From CAJJDF01 sp965657945 (GTDB lineage: Bacteria; Bacteroidota; Bacteroidia; Flavobacteriales_D; CAJJDF01), in assembly GCA_965657945.1 (NCBI GenBank), contig CBFHPW010000002.1, forward strand, positions 62,001-126,000: DNA of 64,000 nt, written 5' to 3'. Within the stretch, counting starts at the first letter, position 1. Every line of letters begins with the position of its first letter. The notes under the pieces were generated by a model. That model made no database searches, was not told where the DNA came from, and saw only the letters and a program-made list of their open reading frames with translations. Position numbers and translations under genes: made by a program. Positions 8,201 through 17,184 of this stretch are shown here, in pieces.

Positions 8201-10609
8201 ATGAATAAAATCGCTTTATGTTTAATTACACTGTTCCTCTCAGTTATTGCAAATACACAGGCTACTCAAACCATAAGAGGTAAAATAATTGACAAAGAAA
8301 CTTTTTCGCCTATCATTGGAGCGACTGTTTTACTTGTTTCAAATCAAGAAACACCACAGGGAGCCTCCACAGATATTGACGGAAATTACCGCATAGATGG
8401 AGTAACGATTGGCAGACACACCCTGAAAGTGAAGTATCTAGGTTATTATGAAAAAACAATTTCGATTGTTGTGAATTCTGGTAAAGAACTGATTCTTAAT
8501 ATCGATTTGGAAGAATCAATGATAAAGATGAAGGAAGTGGAAATCTCAGCAGACGAAAATGGAGGTGTAAAAAATGAAATGGCACTGGTAAGCGTTACTA
8601 GTTTTTCGGTGGAAGAAACGGATAAATATGCAGGTAGCCGAGGAGATCCGGCTCGAATGGCTGCAAATTTTGCTGGAGTTCAAGGAGCAGATGACTCCAG
8701 AAACGATATTATTGTGCGAGGAAACTCTCCGTTGGGAGTTCTGTGGAGAGTAGAAGGAATTGATATTCCTAACCCCAATCATTTTTCCATTGCGGGAACA
8801 TCAGGAGGTCCGGTCTCTATCCTGAATAATAAATTAATGGCAAACTCCGATTTCTTTACTGCTGCATTTCCAGCAGAATATGGAAACAGTGTGGCAGGAG
8901 TATTTGATTTAAAACTAAGAAATGGAAACAACCAAAAGCACGAATTTAGTGGTCAATTTGGCTTCTTGGGAACGGAACTTATGGTCGAAGGTCCATTAAA
9001 CAAAAAGAAAGGCTCATCCTATTTGGCAGCATACCGCTACTCTACTCTTTCCCTGTTTGAGAGCTTTGGAATTAAAGTGGGCACAGATGCCATTCCAGCC
9101 TATCAAGACTTGAGTTTTAAATTAAATTTCCCTCTAAAAAAAGGAGGCTCTGTCTCACTTTTTGGGATTTCAGGAAGCAGTGATATAGACATTGTATTTA
9201 GTACTGAAAAAAAACCTAATCCAGATTTAAATATTTACGGAGAGAATGACAGAGATCAATATTTTAATACAAGAATGGCGGTTGTGGGATTGACTTTGAT
9301 CAAACCCTTGAAGAAAAATGGATATTGGAAAACAACCATAGCAGGATCAGTAGAAGAACAAAAAGCCGTTCACAATTATTTTAATAGAAGCATTACAACA
9401 AATAACCTCTATAATCTTGATACTATTTATACTATTTTGGATTATCGATTTAGGCAGTTCAAGACCTCAGCATCGTCATTCATTAACAAAAAACTTAGTA
9501 AACAAAGTGTGGTGAAATTTGGGTTTAATACTGATGTGTTTTTCTATGATTTCCAAGACAGCGTTCTACTAGATCAGTTAACGACTCCTGAATGGGATTT
9601 AAGATGGAACTATCAAGGAACTGCTGCATTAATTCAACCTTTTGTTCAGCTCAAACATAAGTTTAACGAAAGGTTTGTTATGAATTTTGGCCTGCATGCT
9701 CAAGGATTCACCCAAAGCGAAAGCATTTCATTCCTAGAACCCAGGGTAAGCATGAAGTGGAACATTGACGAGAAACAAGTTCTGTCTTCGGGTGTTGGGC
9801 TTCATAGTCAAATACAGCCGTCCTATACTTATTTTTATCAAATACCAACAGGCAATGCCAATGAAGAAATACAGCACAACAGAAATATGGATTTTACGAA
9901 AAGTTTTCATTCAGTGATTGGTTATGCTAATGCCTTGTCTGCAAAAACAATGATAAAATCTGAAGTGTATTATCAATATCTTTATAACGTGCCAGTGGAG
10001 GTAAACTCGTCTTCATTTTCGGTGTTAAATCAGGGTTCTGGGTTTAGTCGATTCTTCCCTGATTCTTTACAAAACACGGGTACAGGCACAAATTATGGAA
10101 TAGAACTAACTATTAAACATAACTTTGACAAAAGTTTTTATGCCATGATTACAGGGGCTATATACAACAGTTTATACCGCGGAAGTGATGGTGTTGAGAG
10201 AAATACCGATTTCAACGGAAATTTTGCAGCCAACTTCCTGATAGGAAAAGAGTTCAAACTCAATAAGAAAAATTCTATAACCTTGGGAGCAAATGTTACT
10301 TGGGCTGGTGGCAGAAGATTTGGATTAGTTGATTCAGTGGCTTCAGCAGCAGCCAGAGAAGTCATCTTTCTGGACGAGGGCTACAACGAACAACAATTTC
10401 AAGATTATTTTAGAGCCGATATAAAAATCAATTACAAACTAAATACAAAAAAGCTGACTCACGAAATAGGATTAGACTTAGTAAATGTGTTTGGGATTGA
10501 AAACATTTTAGCCATCACCTATGCTCCCACACCAGATAATCCCCAACGAATTACTACAAGCAAACAATTAGGTTTTTTACCCTTGTTTTATTACCGAATA
10601 GATTTTTAA
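8201..10609 (+). CDS. TonB-dependent outer-membrane receptor with carboxypeptidase-regulatory-like domain
   Basis: The 802-residue protein has a signal peptide (about 1-21), a CarboxypepD_reg-like domain at about 24-110 (TIRGKIIDKETFSPIIGATV), a plug domain at about 125-240 (VQGADDSRNDIIVRGNSPLG, RVEGIDIPNPNHF) and a barrel ending in Phe (PLFYYRIDF). It imports a large ligand across the outer membrane using TonB-ExbBD energy. Compared with siderophore receptors the plug has the RGNSPLGVLWRVEGIDIPNP form common in Bacteroidota receptors of unknown substrate. The substrate cannot be named from context, since the flanking genes are not transport genes. It is monocistronic or followed by the WL-repeat gene. 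Confidence 0.93.
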   Translation: MNKIALCLITLFLSVIANTQATQTIRGKIIDKETFSPIIGATVLLVSNQETPQGASTDIDGNYRIDGVTIGRHTLKVKYLGYYEKTISIVVNSGKELILNIDLEESMIKMKEVEISADENGGVKNEMALVSVTSFSVEETDKYAGSRGDPARMAANFAGVQGADDSRNDIIVRGNSPLGVLWRVEGIDIPNPNHFSIAGTSGGPVSILNNKLMANSDFFTAAFPAEYGNSVAGVFDLKLRNGNNQKHEFSGQFGFLGTELMVEGPLNKKKGSSYLAAYRYSTLSLFESFGIKVGTDAIPAYQDLSFKLNFPLKKGGSVSLFGISGSSDIDIVFSTEKKPNPDLNIYGENDRDQYFNTRMAVVGLTLIKPLKKNGYWKTTIAGSVEEQKAVHNYFNRSITTNNLYNLDTIYTILDYRFRQFKTSASSFINKKLSKQSVVKFGFNTDVFFYDFQDSVLLDQLTTPEWDLRWNYQGTAALIQPFVQLKHKFNERFVMNFGLHAQGFTQSESISFLEPRVSMKWNIDEKQVLSSGVGLHSQIQPSYTYFYQIPTGNANEEIQHNRNMDFTKSFHSVIGYANALSAKTMIKSEVYYQYLYNVPVEVNSSSFSVLNQGSGFSRFFPDSLQNTGTGTNYGIELTIKHNFDKSFYAMITGAIYNSLYRGSDGVERNTDFNGNFAANFLIGKEFKLNKKNSITLGANVTWAGGRRFGLVDSVASAAAREVIFLDEGYNEQQFQDYFRADIKINYKLNTKKLTHEIGLDLVNVFGIENILAITYAPTPDNPQRITTSKQLGFLPLFYYRIDF

Positions 10610-10659
10610 TCGAAGTAACAAACTGAATATTTATCTCCTTTATTGAAAAGTTAGAAATA

Positions 10660-11091
10660 TTGAAAAAGAACGTACCCTACAAACCTCTTGTTTACCCAGC
10701 TAAAATAATCTTGGCGTGGGGCGAGGCCATTTCTGAAAACAAAGAAATTCGCGATTGGCTGGCTAAAAATGGATACCCAGAGTTATATACTTTTGTATTT
10801 GCACTCAATTTAAAAGAAACTGCCCGAGAATGGCTTATGAAAAACAAGTACCCCCATTTGATGGCATTAATTCAGGGAGTGGAACGCAATGAAAAAGCGC
10901 TAAATTGGCTAAAGCAAAATAATTTTGAAACCTTATTTCATATCGCTAAAGCTGGTGATGGTGATGATAATTCTTTGGAATGGCTCAAGATTAATCATCG
11001 GGATTTTGCTCATTTGGCATTAAAAATAAAAATAAGGAAAGATCAAATTCAATTGGATCATGATGATGTACATAAAATGAGCGCAGAGTAG
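10660..11091 (+). CDS. Hypothetical protein made of four short WL-N repeats
   Basis: The 143-residue reading frame begins with TTG at 10660; the frame has no upstream ATG and the first internal ATG would remove half of the repeats, so TTG is the best start. The protein consists of four copies of a roughly 26-30 residue helical unit with the core E-x-WL-x-x-N-x-x-x-L: IRDWLAKNGYPELYTFVFA, AREWLMKNKYPHLMALIQG, ALNWLKQNNFETLFHIAKA and SLEWLKINHRDFAHLALKI. No signal peptide or membrane segment is seen, so it is probably cytosolic, and a helical solenoid is likely. I do not recognise the family. It lies 50 bases after the receptor gene and ends before a shared terminator. Confidence 0.72.
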   Translation: MKKNVPYKPLVYPAKIILAWGEAISENKEIRDWLAKNGYPELYTFVFALNLKETAREWLMKNKYPHLMALIQGVERNEKALNWLKQNNFETLFHIAKAGDGDDNSLEWLKINHRDFAHLALKIKIRKDQIQLDHDDVHKMSAE

Positions 11092-11120
11092 ATCGCTGGC
11101 ACAAACATTTCAAGCAAAAA

Positions 11121-11153
11121 AAACACCCAATCATCCTATCTGATTGGGTGTTT
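11121..11153. terminator. Bidirectional rho-independent terminator
   Basis: A 13-bp perfect stem (11121-11133 with 11141-11153, core ACACCCAATCA / TGATTGGGTGT) with a 7-base loop is flanked by an A-rich left side and a T-run on the right. It lies between two converging genes, the WL-repeat gene and the Wbp operon, so it can end transcription in both directions. Confidence 0.9.
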
Positions 11154-11172
11154 TTAATTTGTTTCCAAACCT

Positions 11173-12474
11173 TTATAAACTCCAATATTCAATCTCTTTT
11201 ATCTTATCTTTTAAAATTCCCTTTACATCAACAAATACACCTTTGCCATCAGGCAAGAAACTTTTGAAATAGTCCTCATTCAAACTAATGTATTCTTCAT
11301 GATTTACCGCCAAAATAATGGCATCATAGCTACCCGTTGGCTCGTTTACTAAACCAAAACCATATTCATGCTGAAGCTCATCTGAACTTGCATGAGGATC
11401 TACCACCTCCACGTTACAAGAGAAAGACTCCAATTCTCTTATCACATCTACAACCTTAGAGTTTCTAATATCACTTACATCTTCCTTAAAAGTTGCCCCC
11501 ATAACGAGAACACGTGCATCCATAATATTGGTCCCTTGAGCCAATATTTTCTTTACAGTTTGCTTTCCAATATAGAATCCCATGGAGTCGTTCACGTATC
11601 TTCCAGAGTTAATTACTTTGGCATGATATCCAGTTTTTTTGGCTTTATGAGTCAAATAATATGGATCAACCCCTATACAATGTCCTCCAACCAAACCTGG
11701 TTTGAAATTTAAAAAATTCCATTTGGTACCCGCTGCTTCTAGAACATCATAGGTGTTAATACCTACTCTATTGAAAATAATAGAGAGTTCATTTATCAAA
11801 GCAATATTAACATCTCTCTGGGTATTTTCAATAATTTTTGCTGCTTCGGCCACCTTGATCGAAGCCGCTCTGTGCACCCCAGCCTCAACCACTAACTCAT
11901 AGGTTTTAGCAACTTCTTCCAAAGCTTCAGGACAGCAGGCAGAAGCTACTTTTACTATTGTACTCAACGTATGAACCTTATCACCTGGATTGATTCTTTC
12001 AGGAGAATAACCTACTTTGAAATCCTCTTTCCACTTCAATCCCGATACTTCTTCCAAAACAGGAATACAATCATCCTCAGTACACCCGGGATAAACCGTA
12101 GATTCATACACCACGTAATCCCCTTTTGAGAGAACTTGAGCAACAGTTTTACTTGCTCCCAAGAGCGGAGTTAAATCAGGTAAATTACTCTCGTCAATTG
12201 GAGTAGGAACGGCCACTACATAAAAGGAAGCAGTCTTTAAATCTTCTAAATTTGATGTGAATGTGATATCTGTATTTTCAAAATCACTCGCTTCTAATTC
12301 TTTACTTGGATCGATATTATTTTGCATCAATTTTACCCTTTCGGCATTGATATCAAATCCAATTACTTTTATCTTTTTTGCAAATTCCAGCGCAATAGGC
12401 AACCCTACATATCCCAATCCTATTACGGCAAGAGTTGCTTCCTTACTCACCAGTTTGTCGTATATTTTAGTCAT
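11173..12474 (-). CDS. UDP-N-acetylhexosamine 6-dehydrogenase (WbpA/TviB-like)
   Basis: This NAD-dependent dehydrogenase oxidises C6 of a UDP-sugar to the uronate in two steps. The 433-residue protein has the Rossmann motif GLGYVGLP (residues 19-26), the catalytic Cys266 in GGHCIGVDPYYL and the TviB/WbpO-type stretch GVDPYYLTHKAKKTGYH, which marks enzymes acting on UDP-GlcNAc/GalNAc rather than UDP-glucose. A separate UDP-glucose dehydrogenase is present in the same operon. Given WbpB-, WbpE- and WbpD-like genes upstream on the same strand, it is inferred to make UDP-GlcNAcA for UDP-GlcNAc3NAcA. It is the last gene of the operon and is separated from the preceding gene by 131 bases, so it might also have its own promoter. 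Confidence 0.88.
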   Translation of the reverse strand: MTKIYDKLVSKEATLAVIGLGYVGLPIALEFAKKIKVIGFDINAERVKLMQNNIDPSKELEASDFENTDITFTSNLEDLKTASFYVVAVPTPIDESNLPDLTPLLGASKTVAQVLSKGDYVVYESTVYPGCTEDDCIPVLEEVSGLKWKEDFKVGYSPERINPGDKVHTLSTIVKVASACCPEALEEVAKTYELVVEAGVHRAASIKVAEAAKIIENTQRDVNIALINELSIIFNRVGINTYDVLEAAGTKWNFLNFKPGLVGGHCIGVDPYYLTHKAKKTGYHAKVINSGRYVNDSMGFYIGKQTVKKILAQGTNIMDARVLVMGATFKEDVSDIRNSKVVDVIRELESFSCNVEVVDPHASSDELQHEYGFGLVNEPTGSYDAIILAVNHEEYISLNEDYFKSFLPDGKGVFVDVKGILKDKIKEIEYWSL

Positions 12475-12605
12475 ACTTATTTTTATTGTTTAACGTGCGA
12501 CAGTGAAGCGCAGTTTTAAATTTACACATTTTCAAATAAACCAATAATGAAAAGTGTCGTTACTAGAAATAGAAAAAATGATGTCTATTTCCACTCCTAC
12601 TCTAA

Positions 12606-13628
12606 TTAGTACCCTTGCTCGTCTCTCACTTTATAAATTCTCTCGATAATATCCACAACCTTCATCCCTTCAAGCGCATTGGTTGTTGTGGTCGTATTTC
12701 CATTCAATGTATCCACCACATTTTCAATCACATAATTATGGTTCGCTGCAGAGCCTTTGTAAGGTCCGTAATCATTTGCAGGATTACTTGGCGGTAACAC
12801 AGGCATTTCATATCCATCAATGTGACAATACTCTACCTCATTCATATATTGTCCTCCTACTTTTACACTTCCCTTGCTGCCAATAATTGTCAAACTACTT
12901 TCGAGATTCTTGTCCCACACAGCTGTTGAGTAGTTCAAAACACCCATACCTCCTTTTAAGAAATCGAAAGTTACCAGTCCAGAATCTTCAAACGATGTGG
13001 ATTCCTTGTGAGTAAAATCTTTAAAATTTCCTTTTATATTGTCAATATCACCACATAACCAATACATGATATCTATAAAGTGAGAAAACTGAGTAAACAA
13101 GGTCCCTCCATCTAAATCGGGAGTTCCTTTCCATCCTCCTTTTTTGTAATACCTATCATCTCTGTTCCAATAGCAGTTCAATTGAACCATATGAATATCG
13201 CCCAATAGCTTTTTATCCATAATCTCTTTTAGCCATGCCGATGGAGGAGAATATCTATTTTGCATCACACAAAAAACTTGCTTATTTTGCTTAAGTGAAA
13301 CATGCATTATTTCTTCACAATCGGACTTTGAGAGCCCCATAGGCTTTTCACATACAATGTGCTTACCTGCTTCCAAAGCCAACAAACTATGTGAAGCATG
13401 AATCCCATTTGGTGTACTTACAGTGAGCACATCAAACTCTGTGTCACTTGCTAACAATTCTTCTATCGAATTATAAAAAGGGACGTCATAGCTCTCTATA
13501 CCGAGCTCTGATTTCGGTCTTACATCACACATCGCTGCAAGTTCAGCGCCTTCATTCCTTGAAATCATTTCGGCATGTCGCTTTCCAATATGCCCATTTC
13601 CTACAACTGCAAATTTTATTTTTTTCAT
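12606..13628 (-). CDS. Gfo/Idh/MocA oxidoreductase, WbpB/WlbA-like (UDP-GlcNAcA 3-dehydrogenase)
   Basis: The 340-residue protein has an N-terminal Rossmann fold (VVGNGHIGKRHAEMI, residues 8-22), the family motif CEKPMG (EKP lysine region, near residue 95) and the substrate-domain signature GWKGTPDLDGGTLFTQFSHF with the usual catalytic His. WlbA-type enzymes oxidise C3 of UDP-GlcNAcA to the 3-keto sugar, which the WbpE-like aminotransferase then aminates. The neighbours in the operon (WbpD-like just upstream, WbpA-like just downstream) support this substrate over the many other Gfo/Idh substrates. Assignment to the family is certain; the precise reaction is inferred from context. Confidence 0.85.
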   Translation of the reverse strand: MKKIKFAVVGNGHIGKRHAEMISRNEGAELAAMCDVRPKSELGIESYDVPFYNSIEELLASDTEFDVLTVSTPNGIHASHSLLALEAGKHIVCEKPMGLSKSDCEEIMHVSLKQNKQVFCVMQNRYSPPSAWLKEIMDKKLLGDIHMVQLNCYWNRDDRYYKKGGWKGTPDLDGGTLFTQFSHFIDIMYWLCGDIDNIKGNFKDFTHKESTSFEDSGLVTFDFLKGGMGVLNYSTAVWDKNLESSLTIIGSKGSVKVGGQYMNEVEYCHIDGYEMPVLPPSNPANDYGPYKGSAANHNYVIENVVDTLNGNTTTTTNALEGMKVVDIIERIYKVRDEQGY

Positions 13629-13706
13629 TTTATTCTTTCTTACTCATTTGTACGGGATACAGTTTTATTCAACTTGTCATTGAATCCATATCACTCGAAC
13701 TGACTC

Positions 13707-14282
13707 TTATTTTGTTCTTAAAACTAAATCGTTTTTCAATTCATATTCTTGTTTTGATTCTTGGCAAACTGCTTTGTTATGTTCATCAAAAATCAATTTA
13801 TGTCCGTATTCACTTACCCAACCTATTTGTTTTGCTGGATTACCTACCCATAAGCTGTAGGCAGGAATTTCTTTTGTTACCACTGCACCTGCTCCAATGA
13901 AAGCATATTCTCCAATATCATTGCCACATACTATAGTTGCATTTGCCCCGATGGAGGCTCCTTTCTTTACTACAGTTTGAAGATATTCTTCTTTCCTTAC
14001 AATTGCGCTTCTTGGATTTATCACATTGGTGAAAACCATGGAAGGCCCCAAAAACACATCATCCTCGCAGATCACACCAGTATAAATGGAAACATTATTT
14101 TGAACTTTCACATTGTTCCCTAGTTTTACCTCAGGTGAAATCACCACATTTTGCCCAATATTACAAGTAGTTCCAATCTTACAATTTGGCATAATGTGAG
14201 AAAAATGCCAAATTTTTGTACCCTCTCCGATTGTAGAACCCGCATCTATAACTGCAGTTTCATGAGAAAAATATCCTTTCAT
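13707..14282 (-). CDS. wbpD: UDP-2-acetamido-3-amino-glucuronate N-acetyltransferase (WbpD-like)
   Basis: The 191-residue protein is a left-handed beta-helix acyltransferase built from hexapeptide repeats (for example IGEGTK, IGTTCN, IGQNVV, LGNNVK). It resembles WbpD closely in several stretches as I remember the family: KIWHFSHIMPNCKIG, GPSMVFTNVINPRS, KKGASIGANATIVCG and a GAGAVVTKEIP end. WbpD acetylates the 3-amino group of UDP-GlcNAc3NA using acetyl-CoA. Its ATG (14282-14280) overlaps the stop codon of the T9SS cargo gene by one base (TAATG), so its translation is probably coupled to that gene. This coupling is unusual for a sugar enzyme and a secreted protein. Confidence 0.92.
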   Translation of the reverse strand: MKGYFSHETAVIDAGSTIGEGTKIWHFSHIMPNCKIGTTCNIGQNVVISPEVKLGNNVKVQNNVSIYTGVICEDDVFLGPSMVFTNVINPRSAIVRKEEYLQTVVKKGASIGANATIVCGNDIGEYAFIGAGAVVTKEIPAYSLWVGNPAKQIGWVSEYGHKLIFDEHNKAVCQESKQEYELKNDLVLRTK

Positions 14283-17179
14283 TAGTTCTTGATTAATTTT
14301 TCAACAGTTCTTTTTCCATCAGCCTGTATCACCATGTAATACAAGCCAGTATCACATTCCGAAATGTCTAAATCGAGAGAAGAAAGTCCGTTAATCTTTT
14401 GGTTTAGGATTTGTTTCCCTAACTCATCAAACAACATCACGTTTCCTTCTTTTACGGAATTTTCAAACGCCAATTTTACAGCTCCGTCTGTGGGGTTTGG
14501 ATAGACTTTGACTTTAAATTGGTCTTCCTTATTAATTTTCACACTTGCACGAGGATTAAATCTTACTGTGTATTGAAATTTGTAGGTCTCGGAGGTATCA
14601 TTGTTTGCGTTTACAGCAAACACTTTGAAGAACACTTTAGTTCCCATTGGATAATTTGGTATAGGTGTACTAGAAACATAAGTACTGTCCATCGTATTTA
14701 CCATTCCTATTCTGTTACCAAAACTTGGACTATTCACCGACCAAAGCGCATAAACACTTCTTATTGGCAAATCACTGGATATGTGAGCATTGATATGCTG
14801 ATCTATGTCTTCGCGAGGTACAGACAATGTTGGCATATCATTTATCCAGGTTTTCATTATTGCTGGATAGTTTTCTCTGCCTACAAGTGAATATTCCCAT
14901 AATCCTCTTCCCCAAATTGCGGCTCTCAATGTATTGGAACCATTTACCACTTCTAATTCCTTAATCGTGGAGTTAGGAAGGTTAGGTGTGTACAATCTCC
15001 AAGCTGTATCCGCCAGAGTTTTAGTATAGACTCCTATTTCAGCTCCTACATAGATATTAGCTTCCTTGGTATGGTCTACCACCACATTCCTAAGAGGCAT
15101 ATCTCCTAAATTGTAGGTAATATTTATCCAACTTGTTCCCCCATTGGTAGTCATGTATATTTTTTTTCCATCGTTTTGATACCTGTTGTAAGTAACAAAA
15201 ATATTGTCATCGTTGTTTGGATTAAATGCAATATCCGTAATTGTATAATTCGGTAAATTCGTCTTGATTGAACTAAAACTAACTCCTGCATTAGTTGATT
15301 TCATAATTGCAGCACCACGTGCCACAACCATAATATCGGAGTTGTTTTCTGCTATTGCAGCTTCGCTAATCGTATTACCAAATGGATCTCCTCGATATGT
15401 CCAGTTCCCACCAAACTCCTCACTTACATAGATGTCTTTTGCGAAATTATACACCTTCATTTGATCATTAGGATCATAAGCAAGAGGTGCTTCCCAAGCT
15501 CCATTTCCTGAACCCGACTGACCAGAGGGAGAAGCTCCACTTTGAGTTAAACCTCCATCTGTTGTTTTTCTTCTTGAACCATATTGCACACTTCCCATCA
15601 TGTAGTCATCATTCAGTGGGTGAATAATCGCTTCCATTCCATCGGCTCCATAAAACTCAATCCATGCATCTTTGTGCTTGATACTGGTTCCGTTATCCTG
15701 AGAACCACTCATCGTTCTGTAGTGGTTCGATTGACTTACTCCTAAACTGTAATTCTCTCTTATTCCTAGGCCATCACTTAGGACAGTCCAAGAAATTCCA
15801 TTGTCTGTACTTTTAGCAAATAATCCATCCGTACCTACATAGAAAATACCATTTATACACTTTGCTACTCTCAGGTCTGCGTGAATGTATTTTCCTCCTT
15901 GCTTAAGATTTGCTTCGTAGTTTCCCATTCCGTGAGAAGAACTTCCCAAACTCCACCAAGTTATTTGATTCGTTGATCTTCCTCCATCAGTTGAATTGAC
16001 TATATCCAAATATCCGTAAATCATTTTAGACGTGTCTAAATCATGCACTGCAAAACCATCGCAAGACTCTGGTGGGTTACTCATAAAAGTGAAGTCTACT
16101 CCTTTGTTTTTTGAAGTCCAAATTCCATTTGTTGAAGCAAAAAAGACACAATCGTGACAATCTTTACTAACAGAAATTTTTGCTCCGGCACCATTATTCC
16201 CTACAATTGTATTAGAACTTAAAAAGGTAACACCTTGATCCAATGAATAACGTACTAAATCCCCATATGAGCCCCAATAGTAATCATCATAGGTATAAAT
16301 TACATTATCATCAGTTGGGTGAAATTCAATTTGAGTGATATCCCCTCCAGAGGTACTTGGCACCAAGGTCCAAGTAGCTAGGTTATCAGTAGACCGGTAA
16401 AGACCTGAACTTGTTCCTACAAAAATTAAATTCGGCACTCTTGGGTGATAGGTAACTTTATAAATTCTAAAACTACTCCCCAAACCTCCTTTTCCCAGGG
16501 TAGTAGGATTAAAATTCGATTGTTTCCAGGTATTCCCTCCATCTGTAGACCGATACAAACCATGGGAATAATTGTTTCCTCCATTTTGAACCGCAATAAG
16601 AATTGAATCGGAGTTTGTAGGTGAAACACCAATTGAGAACACACCACTTGCTACTAGAGAATCTGTGTAGCCTCCAGTCCAGTTCACTCCTCCGTTGTTT
16701 GATTTCCAAAAACCACCACTTCTTGAACCCACATACATAACTTGGGTATTGCTTGGATTGACGTAAAAAGTTTCAATTCGGCCTAACCCTGCAGAATAAT
16801 GACCCGTTATACTATCCAATGTATAAGGACCCAAATCTTTCCAACCGCCAGAATACAAAGATCTATTTGATGTTGAGGCAACCTCAGAAGTATTCAAAAA
16901 CTTTTGATAAGCTTTTTCAACAAACATAGGATCTACATTATTTCTAGCTCCAGAAGGTGCGAATTTACTCTCGTTCTCGTTTTTCCATCTTTGATAACCT
17001 TTGTAACCAGAACCTTTTCCCTTTCCGTGACTTTCAAAATACTTGTCGGCTGCTTTACAGACTTCGTAAAAGTTGTAGGTAGGATCTTGCATCATTACCT
17101 TATATAGGTTTTGAGAAAAAGAAGAACTTATTAGTAAAACGGAAGCTAAAAAAAGTAATATTCTGACTATTTGCTGCAT
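14282..17179 (-). CDS. Secreted BNR/sortilin-type beta-propeller protein with T9SS type A sorting domain
   Basis: The 965-residue protein has a signal peptide (about 1-22), a long region (about 100-760) with many BNR/Asp-box and sortilin-like repeats (SRSGGFWKSNNGGVNWTGG, LYRSTDGGNTWKQS, GLYRSTDNLATWT, KSTDNGISWTVLSDG, MTTNGGTSWINIT) as in VPS10/xyloglucanase-type beta-propellers, an Ig-like stretch at about 775-880 and a T9SS type A sorting domain at about 885-965 (VYPNPTDGAVKLAFE, ISECDTGLYYMVI, KLIKN end). It is exported by T9SS and probably anchored at the surface. It sits inside the Wbp sugar operon: uxs lies 5 bases upstream and wbpD overlaps its stop. A glycoside hydrolase or adhesin role is possible; I see no proof of catalysis. 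Confidence 0.9.
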   Translation of the reverse strand: MQQIVRILLFLASVLLISSSFSQNLYKVMMQDPTYNFYEVCKAADKYFESHGKGKGSGYKGYQRWKNENESKFAPSGARNNVDPMFVEKAYQKFLNTSEVASTSNRSLYSGGWKDLGPYTLDSITGHYSAGLGRIETFYVNPSNTQVMYVGSRSGGFWKSNNGGVNWTGGYTDSLVASGVFSIGVSPTNSDSILIAVQNGGNNYSHGLYRSTDGGNTWKQSNFNPTTLGKGGLGSSFRIYKVTYHPRVPNLIFVGTSSGLYRSTDNLATWTLVPSTSGGDITQIEFHPTDDNVIYTYDDYYWGSYGDLVRYSLDQGVTFLSSNTIVGNNGAGAKISVSKDCHDCVFFASTNGIWTSKNKGVDFTFMSNPPESCDGFAVHDLDTSKMIYGYLDIVNSTDGGRSTNQITWWSLGSSSHGMGNYEANLKQGGKYIHADLRVAKCINGIFYVGTDGLFAKSTDNGISWTVLSDGLGIRENYSLGVSQSNHYRTMSGSQDNGTSIKHKDAWIEFYGADGMEAIIHPLNDDYMMGSVQYGSRRKTTDGGLTQSGASPSGQSGSGNGAWEAPLAYDPNDQMKVYNFAKDIYVSEEFGGNWTYRGDPFGNTISEAAIAENNSDIMVVARGAAIMKSTNAGVSFSSIKTNLPNYTITDIAFNPNNDDNIFVTYNRYQNDGKKIYMTTNGGTSWINITYNLGDMPLRNVVVDHTKEANIYVGAEIGVYTKTLADTAWRLYTPNLPNSTIKELEVVNGSNTLRAAIWGRGLWEYSLVGRENYPAIMKTWINDMPTLSVPREDIDQHINAHISSDLPIRSVYALWSVNSPSFGNRIGMVNTMDSTYVSSTPIPNYPMGTKVFFKVFAVNANNDTSETYKFQYTVRFNPRASVKINKEDQFKVKVYPNPTDGAVKLAFENSVKEGNVMLFDELGKQILNQKINGLSSLDLDISECDTGLYYMVIQADGKRTVEKLIKN

Positions 17180-17184
17180 AGGTG

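Noticed and set aside
14519..14890. 123-codon plus-strand frame inside the T9SS cargo gene
   Set aside because: It is antisense to a gene with clear repeats and a sorting domain; the composition is that of a shadow frame.
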